Assembly: GCA_031254535.1 (NCBI GenBank)
Contig: JAIRUG010000072.1
Location: 1-14,381 of the forward strand
Direction: 5' to 3'
DNA: 14,381 nucleotides
Source: Rickettsia sp.
GTDB taxonomy: Bacteria; Pseudomonadota; Alphaproteobacteria; Rickettsiales; Rickettsiaceae
A program made the position numbers and the translations under genes. The notes beneath the pieces are model-generated. The model did no database searches, was not told where the DNA came from, and worked only from the letters and a program-made list of their open reading frames with translations. Shown piece after piece: positions 7,798 to 14,381 of this stretch; the stretch's first letter is position 1; every line of letters begins with the position of its first letter.

Positions 7798-7896
7798 CGT
7801 CGTTGCGATGAGCCACTTTAGTGGCAACGAAGCAATCCAAGAAAACGAGTGGATTTGGATTGCTTCGTCGCTACTAAAGTAGCTCATCGCAATGAC
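7798..7896. repeat. Intergenic palindromic repeat, copy F (matched change in both arms)
   Basis: The left arm is CGTCGTTGCGATGA, the hairpin GCCACTTTAGTGGC, then AACGAAGCAATCCA. The right arm is TGGATTGCTTCGTC, the hairpin GCTACTAAAGTAGC, then TCATCGCAATGAC. Other copies have GCGAGGAG and CTCCTCGC in the outer stem. Here both arms changed together to GCGATGAG and CTCATCGC. It occupies most of the gap between convergent maf and holA. Confidence 0.85.
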
Positions 7897-7905
7897 ACCA
7901 ATTTA

Positions 7906-8901
7906 CTATGACCAAATACTAGTAGGGTTAGCTATAACATAAATTTGTTGATATATATCAAAACCAGCTGGATTTAGCTTGTAATCAATTTCTGCTTGCT
8001 GTAAATGTTTCAGCGTTTTAATGCAATCATCTAACTTAAGCTTATTTATAGCTTTTTTAAAACTTGCCACATATTTGTAGAAAATTGGTGGAGATAGTGA
8101 TTTTATAGCCATATCTATATCAACACCAGTTTCTAATTTACTCAATACGATATATAAATTTAAATAATATCTAATTAATGCTCTGATAATTAGCACTTCA
8201 TTAATATTTTGTTGTTTTAATTTATTGAATTCTTGTAAAAAATTATCAGGATCTCTTGAGGAAAAATAAGCACATAAATTATCTCCATTTCCCATAAAGT
8301 CATCACTAACTACCCGCCGTGCATCATCCAAGGTAATTTGATCTTTATCAAATGTAAAATATATTAATTTATCAATTTCACTAACTAGCATTTGGTGGTC
8401 ACCTTTTAGGCGAGTTGTTAAATAGTTAACAACCTCTTCTTTTATAACCTTACCCACACTATTACATTTATGTAAGATTATCTTAGCAATTTTTTGTTCA
8501 TCGTCATGATAACAAGCTAGAGAAGCTAAATACGTTTGAGTTTCAAAAAACTTACGTATGCTAGAAGCCGTTGATAATTCATCAGCAATAAACACTAAGA
8601 AATGCAATGAATCTTTACTAAGAGCAAGTTTTAAAGATTTATCTATATACTCACCAACTGACCTTACGGTAATCAATTGTTTTTGCATAAAGAAATTTTG
8701 TGTATTAACTAAAGTTTCAAGCGACCGAGACTTAATCTCTGAATATTCTATAGAAGTTTTTAGTAAATCAAATTTCTTCAACAAGGCCTTACAAACTTTA
8801 TCTATATACCCCTTATCTGGACCATAAAGCAACAGAGCCTTAATATGTCCATTACCTATCTTATCAAGTAACTGAATAATTTGTGATAAGTAGAACTTCA
8901 T
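7906..8901 (-). CDS. holA: DNA polymerase III subunit delta
   Basis: Delta is the wrench subunit of the clamp loader, opening the beta sliding clamp for loading at the replication fork. The 331 residues are close to the usual 330-345. The N-terminal part carries the family pattern KALLLYGPDKGYIDK (GPDKG at 27-31), a degenerate P-loop in a AAA-like fold that does not hydrolyse ATP. The central region includes LKGDHQMLVSEIDKLIYF, which matches the helical block where delta typically reads G-D-x-x-x-x-x-E-x-x-K-L. The C-terminal part is the helical collar domain. It is last in the rne-lptE-holA run and overlaps lptE by 38 bases. AAGGA sits directly against the ATG, so translational coupling with lptE is likely. 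Confidence 0.88.
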   Translation of the reverse strand: MKFYLSQIIQLLDKIGNGHIKALLLYGPDKGYIDKVCKALLKKFDLLKTSIEYSEIKSRSLETLVNTQNFFMQKQLITVRSVGEYIDKSLKLALSKDSLHFLVFIADELSTASSIRKFFETQTYLASLACYHDDEQKIAKIILHKCNSVGKVIKEEVVNYLTTRLKGDHQMLVSEIDKLIYFTFDKDQITLDDARRVVSDDFMGNGDNLCAYFSSRDPDNFLQEFNKLKQQNINEVLIIRALIRYYLNLYIVLSKLETGVDIDMAIKSLSPPIFYKYVASFKKAINKLKLDDCIKTLKHLQQAEIDYKLNPAGFDIYQQIYVIANPTSIWS

Positions 8902-9403
8902 CCTTAATACTATTTTGTTTAAAATATAGAATTAATCTTCCTAGAATCTCATCAGCCCCTAGTTTTGTAAGATCTTCCAATGCCTTCATATTATCTACAT
9001 AGCTATGATAAGGTGAAGAAGCTGTACTATAAGAAGTTATATGGCGAAATGTTCCTGAAGTGACTTGTTGATTGGTTATAATATCAACTAAACTATATTG
9101 AATAGTTTGGCTTACTGCTTCTCTTAACACATCAGAATTTTTTTGAAGAATAAATGGTAAATTCTTGTTAGTAAATTTTACCTTTAATAAATACTTTGTT
9201 GTTGTAGATTTTGGTAAAATACTAGACAAATAGTAACAAAATTCTGCACCTTCAATAGATTCTATTGGCTCAACTTCAATAGTACTTAATTGGCTTAATT
9301 CCTGTAAACTATATTTATTACTATATACAGGTCGTAAACTACAAGAGCTACATAAAAACAAGTAAGTGACAATTAATAATAAATTCAAGCTACTCCTTAT
9401 CAA
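8864..9403 (-). CDS. lptE: LPS-assembly lipoprotein LptE-like
   Basis: LptE is the outer-membrane lipoprotein that plugs LptD and helps deliver LPS to the cell surface. The 179-residue protein begins with a hydrophobic signal segment (about 6-18) ending LCSSC, with C21 the probable lipidated residue. The lipobox is imperfect because the -3 position is Cys. The following SLRPVYSNKY fits the C-x-x-R-P-x-Y opening typical of alphaproteobacterial LptE. The remainder is weakly conserved, as usual for this family. The start is TTG. The codon at 9403 overlaps the rne stop and has AAGGAA eight bases upstream; a second TTG at 9388 has AAGGAG (9393-9398) four bases upstream. I prefer 9403 because it keeps an arginine before the signal segment. 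Position between rne and holA suggests one operon. Confidence 0.78.
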   Translation of the reverse strand: MIRSSLNLLLIVTYLFLCSSCSLRPVYSNKYSLQELSQLSTIEVEPIESIEGAEFCYYLSSILPKSTTTKYLLKVKFTNKNLPFILQKNSDVLREAVSQTIQYSLVDIITNQQVTSGTFRHITSYSTASSPYHSYVDNMKALEDLTKLGADEILGRLILYFKQNSIKDEVLLITNYSVT

Positions 9404-11541
9404 CTATTAGATTCCTTCTGTTTAGTTAATTCTTGAGATTGTCCATTATCATCCACTCTGTTTTTATTATAGTTACGCCTTCTAACGGGGCGAGTATAGT
9501 TTGATTTTTTATCAATATATTTACGATTTGACTTAATGGTATCAACAACATTTTCATTATCCAACTCACTTACCACTAATACCTTATTAATTTCTTGACT
9601 AGAATCAACTTTCTCCTTATCAATTGTTACTTCTACATTTTTATTTAATTCACTGCTAGTTTCTAACTTATCAGATGTTTTCCATTTTTGCTTCTTTTTA
9701 TTAGGATTTGGAATAATAGGCTCTTTATTATTCTTTTCTTCTTGATAATTAGAGGACTGATTTTGAATTAATGGTTTATTAGCATCCTCAGCATGGTTAG
9801 ATTTTTTGGGCAATTTTATTTTTTCAATTGAATAATTATCAGAAGTGGCAGATGGATCAACGTGGAATCTTAACTTTAAATTGTACTTTCCTTCAATTAG
9901 AGATACTTCCGAACGCTTATTATTCAGTAAATAGATGACTGAATGAATATTAGCGAAAATATTTACTAGATCGATATTTTCATTAAAAATTTCATTCTCT
10001 ATCGTACGTAAAATTAACATAGCATTTGACTCATCTGCTCTAACAAGTCCCTTGCCATTACAATATGAACAAATCGATGAATTCGATTCCAAAAATGATG
10101 GTCTTAATCTTTGACGAGACATCTCAAGTAAACCAAATTGGCTAATATTAGCAGTTTGAATTCTTGCACGATCTCTACTTAGAAATTCCTTAAAAGTTCT
10201 CTCAATAATCCTACGATTTCTAGTATCATACATATCGATAAAATCAATAACCACTAAGCCTGATAAATCTCTTAATTTAATTTGCCGAGCAATTTCTCTG
10301 GCAGCTTCCAAGTTGGTCTTTAATGCCGTTTCTTCAATATTTCTTTCAGAAGTTGCTTTTCCTGAGTTAACATCAATTGAAATAAGTGCTTCTGTTGGGT
10401 TTATTACTATATACCCACCAGAAGGTAAAGCAAAAACAGGTTGATATAGCTTGGCTAGCTGTTCCTCAACAACAAATTTTGTAAAAATTGGTACTTTATT
10501 TTTGTATTCTTTGAGCTTACCGAGATCCGTAGGTAATATATCCTTCATAAATTTTACAGCATTTTGATAGGCATCACTACCTTGTATTATTAACTCTTTA
10601 ACAGTATGATCACACATATCCCGGATGACCTTTTGAATTAGCCCATCTTCTTCATGTATAAAACACGGGGCTATAGATTTAAGGGTACTCTCTCTAATTT
10701 TATTCCATAATCTTACTAAATAATCATAATCTCTTTTTACCTCTAAAGTAGTACAACCAGCACCAGCAGTACGAATTATTATACTTGACGCACTACTGCT
10801 ATTACTTGAAGTTATTTTACTAACAATATTCTTAAGCCTTCTTCGTTCATCAGCATTGGATATCTTACGCGATACACCATTCTGCAAAGGAGTATTAGGC
10901 ATTAGAACACAGTACTTTCCAGCAAGAGAAATAAAGGTGGTAAATGACGCACCTTTATTACCTCTTTTTTCCTTGGTAACTTGAACAAGCAGAACTTGCC
11001 CTTTTTTTATTACCTCTTGAATTTTATATTGCTTTTGTTTATTCTCTTCCTCTCTATCACTTCTGTCCACACTTATTGTTTCAATGTCATTATCTAAAAC
11101 ATCTAAATTAAATTCTACATGAATTTTTTCGTCCACTAATCTTTCTATAGCATTTAAATCAATTTCCTCACTATCTATTATCGGATTATAGCTCCTCTTT
11201 GTTTCAAATTCCACAAGATCATCTTGGGTAATATCCGAAAGAGCAATTTCTTGTAATTTATTTATAGAAGGCAAAGACTTAAGATCGGATGCTAGTATAT
11301 TATAATAATATGGATGAATCTCAGTGAAAGGTAAAAATCCACTCTTGTCCGGACCATAATCGATAAAGGCAGCCTGCAAAGCTAGCTCAACCCTTATAAC
11401 TTTTGCAAGATATATATTACCCTTGTTTTGTTGTTTTATGGTCGTTTCATACTCAATATCCTCGATATTGTTATTATGATTTAGTAAAACCACCCTTGTT
11501 TCATTAGGAAAGTTAGCATCAACTATAATTTTCTTATTCAT
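9400..11541 (-). CDS. rne: Ribonuclease E/G
   Basis: This single-strand-specific endoribonuclease initiates mRNA decay and processes rRNA and tRNA precursors. The 713 residues comprise an S1 domain (from about 37, GNIYLAKVIRVELALQAAFI), interrupted by an acidic insert at about 105-175 and resumed at about 180-215. A 5'-sensor and DNase I-like catalytic part follow. The metal-binding aspartates are D390 in ISIDVNSGK and D433 in VVIDFIDM. The zinc-link cysteines are C491 and C494 in CSYCNGKG, and a small domain follows. Residues from about 575 onward are polar, charged and probably disordered, ending in an Arg/Lys-rich segment (about 672-694), the part that in RNase E binds RNA and partner proteins. 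The tail is short compared with E. coli RNase E, so rng is an alternative name. It is first in the rne-lptE-holA run. Confidence 0.94.
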   Translation of the reverse strand: MNKKIIVDANFPNETRVVLLNHNNNIEDIEYETTIKQQNKGNIYLAKVIRVELALQAAFIDYGPDKSGFLPFTEIHPYYYNILASDLKSLPSINKLQEIALSDITQDDLVEFETKRSYNPIIDSEEIDLNAIERLVDEKIHVEFNLDVLDNDIETISVDRSDREEENKQKQYKIQEVIKKGQVLLVQVTKEKRGNKGASFTTFISLAGKYCVLMPNTPLQNGVSRKISNADERRRLKNIVSKITSSNSSSASSIIIRTAGAGCTTLEVKRDYDYLVRLWNKIRESTLKSIAPCFIHEEDGLIQKVIRDMCDHTVKELIIQGSDAYQNAVKFMKDILPTDLGKLKEYKNKVPIFTKFVVEEQLAKLYQPVFALPSGGYIVINPTEALISIDVNSGKATSERNIEETALKTNLEAAREIARQIKLRDLSGLVVIDFIDMYDTRNRRIIERTFKEFLSRDRARIQTANISQFGLLEMSRQRLRPSFLESNSSICSYCNGKGLVRADESNAMLILRTIENEIFNENIDLVNIFANIHSVIYLLNNKRSEVSLIEGKYNLKLRFHVDPSATSDNYSIEKIKLPKKSNHAEDANKPLIQNQSSNYQEEKNNKEPIIPNPNKKKQKWKTSDKLETSSELNKNVEVTIDKEKVDSSQEINKVLVVSELDNENVVDTIKSNRKYIDKKSNYTRPVRRRNYNKNRVDDNGQSQELTKQKESNS

Positions 11542-11603
11542 TAATTTTTTACTCGTAAATTTCTAGGTATATTGCTAAGATAACGCGAGTTGCCAATTAA
11601 AAT

Positions 11604-11699
11604 GTCATTGCGAGGAGACGTGAACCGACGAAGCAATCCATTTCTAGTCACTTTCTGGATTGCATCAATGCCACTAAAGCGGCTCCTCGCTAATAGACG
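11604..11699. repeat. Intergenic palindromic repeat, copy G (hybrid ends)
   Basis: The left arm is GTCATTGCGAGGA, a short loop, then CGACGAAGCAATCCA. The right arm is TGGATTGCATCAAT, the hairpin GCCACTAAAGCGGC, then TCCTCGCTAATAGACG. The right arm does not match the left arm at the inner stem or the tip; it matches instead the left arm of copy H in reverse complement at 41 of 43 positions. Confidence 0.82.
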
Positions 11700-11760
11700 C
11701 CTATGTGTGTTTATAACAAAGTTTTACATATAAATGCATTCAAATACAGCTTTTATCAAT

Positions 11761-11904
11761 AGACCTCTTGCAAAACTCTACTTCTGCTGGTAATTTGTAC
11801 GTCGATGCGGTACTCGAATCCTCACGTACATTAGAGTACGCTGCGGTTCTGCGTTCCGTGTCTCCTTCAAATTTCTCAGCATAAGCGAGTTTTGCAAGAA
11901 GTCT
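11761..11904. repeat. Palindromic element resembling RPE1, intergenic
   Basis: The terminal inverted repeats AGACCTCTTGCAAAACTC (11761-11778) and GAGTTTTGCAAGAAGTCT (11887-11904) match at 17 of 18 positions. The minus strand is open across the whole element and reads, in part, [20 protein letters not shown] and [11 protein letters not shown]. From memory this resembles the peptide encoded by Rickettsia palindromic element family 1. The 60-codon frame at 11740-11922 is therefore repeat-encoded and not called as a gene. Confidence 0.75.
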
Positions 11905-11979
11905 AATACAATTAATTGGCAACTAGCGTTATTTATGCAAATCCGCTGTTCTATAAATATAAATTTTATTCATGATATA

Positions 11980-12174
11980 GTCAATTAACTTGAATTGGCA
12001 ACGTCATAAATCCGATTAGTATTTATCCTTAGTGTCTATTAGCGAGGAGCCACTTTAGTGGCATTGATGCAATCCCAAAAAACGATTAAAATGGATTGCT
12101 TCGCTCAAGCTATGCCTCCTCGCTAATAGACAGCACGATGGGTGCTTATTCGGCACTAATTCAGGTTAATTCAC
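11980..12174. repeat. Extended intergenic palindromic repeat, copy H (about 195 bp)
   Basis: The core at 12033-12132 has perfectly matching ends, TGTCTATTAGCGAGGA and TCCTCGCTAATAGACA, with the left hairpin GCCACTTTAGTGGC. The outer flanks form a second inverted repeat: GTCAATTAACTTGAATTGG (11980-11998) against CTAATTCAGGTTAATTCAC (12156-12174), 16 of 19 positions. This is the only copy in which the outer repeat is clear on both sides, so it may show the full-length unit. It ends 133 bases before the transporter gene. Confidence 0.8.
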
Positions 12175-12307
12175 TATAGAATAACAAATTAATTAGACAA
12201 ATCTTAATGAATAAGCTAATGTATCCTTGGTTACACAGACTTTTTAAACGCATCTCTCTATTTAAAAATTTATATACGATGTAATCTAGTTTAGCAAACA
12301 ATTATTT

Positions 12308-13465
12308 ATGACCCAAAATAATCATTTAAAAACAGCTTTACTATTGTTTGTTAGTGTATTTCTTTTTGCATGTATTACTTACATCAATGCACTCGTAATA
12401 CCAGATTTTCTAGTAAGTAAAGGCTTATCTGGGAAACAACTAGACCACATTGAATCAATCGAAATGTTAGGTTATATAATAGCTGGTTTATTCTTAACCC
12501 CATTAATTAACAAAATCAGCGATAACAAAACTACCATTGTTAGTTTATTCTTACTTATCATAGGTATATTAAACCTGATTGTGATTAAGGATTACACCAT
12601 CCTTAAAATCAATTTTATTATAATGGCATCTGCCTACTACACTTATATAACCACAACTATCATCAAAATAGTAGAGTTAACCAATAATTATAAATACTAT
12701 AAATATTTTGCTCTTATTATCTTTTCTTTGTTGTGGATAGCTGGACAGTTTACCGTTGATTTACTGGCCGGGTTTCTAGAATCAGCTATAAATGGGTTAT
12801 TATTATGTACATTACTTTATAGTTTCATTATTATAACTTGCTTACAAAGAGAGAATATTAATAAAAATACAACTTTAGTTTCTAGATTTTCATTCTTAAT
12901 AGAGAATATAGAATTACAGGTCCTAACAGGCTTTATGGTATCTTACATTACTTTTGATATATTGTGGTATTATGAAGAATTTGCCTTAGAGAAAAACTTT
13001 CCTGTATCAAAGATAGACACTATTACTCATTATACTCTTATAAGTATATTTTTCTTGATATCACCTGTTGTACTATTATTAAAAATAATCAATAAATATC
13101 TTGCTAACTTAATATTGATAATTATCCTCTTAGCCAGTTTTATTCTTTTACCATATTATGGAGTTACTTTATTAGGTAATATCTATCTCCTTTCTACAAT
13201 TGGAGTATGTTTATGTGCTATTTTTATTTGTAATATATTAATATTATCCGGTAAATTTGAAGCACAAGATTTGAGAACCGCACTGGCAATATATTTCACT
13301 ATGTGTGCTATTGGGATGTATTCTGGAGCTTTATCTTCTTATATATCTCATGGGTTGTATGATGAACAAGGTTTTCTATTTTCTACATATAGCGTTGTTG
13401 GAACTTTTGTACTTTATTATTCTTGGTATTTTTTAAAACGAAAATTATACAGATTTCCTGTTTAA
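12308..13465 (+). CDS. Multi-pass membrane transporter, probably major facilitator superfamily
   Basis: The 385 residues are almost entirely hydrophobic, with about twelve predicted membrane segments, the first at about 9-31 and the last at about 358-376. The short loop after the second segment ([16 protein letters not shown], about 63-78) resembles a degenerate MFS motif A, usually G-x-L-x-D-R-x-G-R. Length, segment number and a longer polar loop near the middle (about 180-200) fit MFS. No substrate can be inferred. Charged residues are few and the protein is rich in Ile, Leu and Tyr, as expected in AT-rich DNA. The ATG at 12308 directly precedes a short polar tail and the first helix; no clear Shine-Dalgarno sequence is seen. 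It converges with rlmE and overlaps its 3' end by 21 bases. Confidence 0.72.
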   Translation: MTQNNHLKTALLLFVSVFLFACITYINALVIPDFLVSKGLSGKQLDHIESIEMLGYIIAGLFLTPLINKISDNKTTIVSLFLLIIGILNLIVIKDYTILKINFIIMASAYYTYITTTIIKIVELTNNYKYYKYFALIIFSLLWIAGQFTVDLLAGFLESAINGLLLCTLLYSFIIITCLQRENINKNTTLVSRFSFLIENIELQVLTGFMVSYITFDILWYYEEFALEKNFPVSKIDTITHYTLISIFFLISPVVLLLKIINKYLANLILIIILLASFILLPYYGVTLLGNIYLLSTIGVCLCAIFICNILILSGKFEAQDLRTALAIYFTMCAIGMYSGALSSYISHGLYDEQGFLFSTYSVVGTFVLYYSWYFLKRKLYRFPV

Positions 13466-14152
13466 AGCGATTAAATAAACCTCTACTGACTCTTTGCGGC
13501 TAGAAGATGGTTTAAAATGCTTGACCTTATGAAAATTAAGTTTAATTCTATTCAGTAAACTATTTTCTGTACCACCCCGAAAAATTTTAGCAATAAAATG
13601 TCCCCCCGGTTTTAAAACTTTTAAGGCAAAGTCAATCGCATGTTCACATAAGTCAAGAGTCCTAATATGATCAGTTGTTGCATGACCTGTTGTGTTCGCA
13701 GCCATGTCACTCATTACAATATCAGCACTGCCATCTAGCATTTTTATAATAGCCTCTTCTGTGCCTTCGGCATAAAAGTCTTTTTGCAGACAATGCACAC
13801 CAATAATTGGTTCAATATCAAGCAAATCAACTGCAATTATCATACTATTATTACCAGCAGATTCATCAGATTTAATAATTTTTGCAGCAACTTGACTCCA
13901 TCCACCTGGTGCAGCACCTAAATCCACTAATTTCATTCCTGGTTTTAATAGATTAAATTTTTCATGAATTTCCAGTAATTTATAAGCTGATCTGGATCTA
14001 TAACCATCAAGCTTGGCTTTAGCAACATAAGGATCATTTAATTGGCGTGCAAGCCACTGTTTTGATGAATTTTTTCGCCTTTTTGCAGTTTTAACAGCAA
14101 CAAACTTACCTCTAAAACCTAATATGTTACTCACTTTACGTATAAACCCCAT
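13445..14152 (-). CDS. rlmE: 23S rRNA (uridine-2'-O-)-methyltransferase RlmE (FtsJ/RrmJ)
   Basis: RlmE methylates the 2'-O of U2552 (E. coli numbering) in the 23S rRNA A loop using S-adenosylmethionine, a late step in 50S assembly. The 235 residues match the family after allowing for a basic N-terminal tail (1-31). The SAM-binding motif DLGAAPGGW is at 77-85. The catalytic tetrad K-D-K-E is complete: K58 in [10 protein letters not shown]149 in [11 protein letters not shown]189 in [11 protein letters not shown] and E221 in [12 protein letters not shown]. The ATG at 14152 is used; the tail is typical of rickettsial homologs. The 3' end overlaps the convergent transporter gene by 21 bases, an unusually tight junction that could give antisense transcripts. 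Confidence 0.95.
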   Translation of the reverse strand: MGFIRKVSNILGFRGKFVAVKTAKRRKNSSKQWLARQLNDPYVAKAKLDGYRSRSAYKLLEIHEKFNLLKPGMKLVDLGAAPGGWSQVAAKIIKSDESAGNNSMIIAVDLLDIEPIIGVHCLQKDFYAEGTEEAIIKMLDGSADIVMSDMAANTTGHATTDHIRTLDLCEHAIDFALKVLKPGGHFIAKIFRGGTENSLLNRIKLNFHKVKHFKPSSSRKESVEVYLIALNRKSV

Positions 14153-14182
14153 GGCAATTTAAAAATTGTGGAAAAATAACCG

Positions 14183-14279
14183 ACGTCATTGCGAGGAGGC
14201 GTAGCCGACGAAGCAATCCATAAAAGTCACCAAAATGGATTGCTTCGTTGTGCGGCTTCCGCACTCCTCGCAATGACGT
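14183..14279. repeat. Intergenic palindromic repeat, copy I
   Basis: The ends ACGTCATTGCGAGGA and TCCTCGCAATGACGT match perfectly. The inner arms are GACGAAGCAATCCA and TGGATTGCTTCGTT. The left side hairpin is GGC-GTA-GCC and the right one GTGCGG-CTT-CCGCAC. This is the most symmetrical copy of the CATTGCG-ended subtype. It lies between the right-edge gene and rlmE, both on the minus strand, six bases after the upstream gene's stop codon and 30 bases before the rlmE start codon. Confidence 0.87.
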
Positions 14280-14284
14280 ATAGC

Positions 14285-14381
14285 TTAACCAGATAATATG
14301 GCGACATCAGCTAATGCTGCCCAAACTGCCTGAAAGAAATCAGAGAAATTACCAGCACTTTTCCTGCTCTGCTGCTTAATT
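14285..14381 (-). CDS. C-terminal end of an unidentified protein, partial
   Basis: The last 31 codons of a minus-strand gene enter from the right edge, ending KSAGNFSDFFQAVWAALAD then VAILSG, with TAA at 14285-14287. The other two minus frames hit stops early. The residues alternate hydrophobic and small, which would suit an amphipathic or membrane-associated tail. I do not recognise the family securely. One possibility, from memory of Rickettsia gene order, is the last of the VirB6-like (rvhB6) type IV secretion genes. It lies just upstream of rlmE and in the same direction, separated by palindrome I. Confidence 0.5.
   Translation of the reverse strand, partial: IKQQSRKSAGNFSDFFQAVWAALADVAILSG

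Larger units (their letters stand above)
11571..11941. repeat. Long inverted repeat enclosing two other palindromes, upstream of rne
   Basis: The 30 bases at 11571-11600, including ATAACGCGAGTTGCCAATTA, are the reverse complement of 11912-11941 at 25 of 30 positions, and the innermost 21 bases match at 20. The arms enclose palindrome G and the RPE1-like element. AATTGGCAAC occurs again at 11993-12002, starting a third, direct copy of this arm. It lies between divergent rne and the transporter gene and ends 29 bases before the rne start codon, so it probably overlaps the rne promoter region. Confidence 0.75.

Noticed and set aside
8558..8827. 89-codon plus-strand frame
   Set aside because: Antisense to holA; no recognisable domain or upstream signal.
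11740..11922. 60-codon minus-strand open frame
   Set aside because: It spans almost exactly the RPE1-like palindrome; the peptide is repeat-encoded and lies in an intergenic region.
1799..14279. Repeats considered as a CRISPR array or as insertion sequences
   Set aside because: They are scattered singly with no regular spacing or spacers, are individually palindromic, and encode no transposase.

Overview
The window is AT-rich and comes from an obligate intracellular alphaproteobacterium of the genus Rickettsia or a very close relative. Four things point there. A 499-residue ATP/ADP translocase closely resembles, from memory, Rickettsia Tlc1. The housekeeping genes read as rickettsial. Short palindromic repeats fill nearly every larger intergenic gap, and at least one palindrome lies inside a protein gene. 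A truncated gene remnant fits reductive genome decay. I cannot name the species from sequence alone.

Layout, left to right. 1-150: the last codons of an SDHAF4-like (DUF1674) gene, then a decayed 28-codon remnant of a RatA/COQ10-type gene. 220-1719: tlc1. 1720-2244: gap with several palindromic repeats. 2245-3585: xseA (exonuclease VII large subunit). 3769-5187, minus strand: cysS, divergent from rodA at 5253-6359. 6360-6641: gap with one repeat. 6642-6716: tRNA-Asn(GTT), followed by infA and maf. Maf carries an in-frame palindromic insertion at its N-terminus. 7731-7905: one repeat between convergent maf and holA. 7906-11541, minus strand: overlapping genes in transcription order rne, lptE, holA. 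11542-12307: a 766-bp gap built of nested inverted repeats. 12308-13465: a membrane transporter of MFS type, convergent with and overlapping rlmE (13445-14152, minus). The right edge holds the last 31 codons of an unidentified minus-strand gene.

The genes are mostly housekeeping: RNA decay and rRNA modification (rne, rlmE), translation (cysS, tRNA-Asn, infA), DNA replication and repair (holA, xseA), envelope synthesis (rodA, lptE) and nucleotide parasitism or hygiene (tlc1, maf). I see no CRISPR array, intact transposon, toxin-antitoxin pair or defence island.

The most interesting content is the repeat system. A core palindrome of about 97 bp recurs seven times, with at least one further half copy. 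Each arm of the core usually carries its own small hairpin, whose sequence varies while its self-pairing is kept, so the predicted fold is a four-armed cross. One copy has a matched change in both outer arms. Several copies have mismatched arm types, as if recombined. One copy is set inside a larger unit of about 195 bp with its own outer inverted repeat. A different palindrome is inserted in maf, and a third, RPE1-like element lies between rne and the transporter gene.
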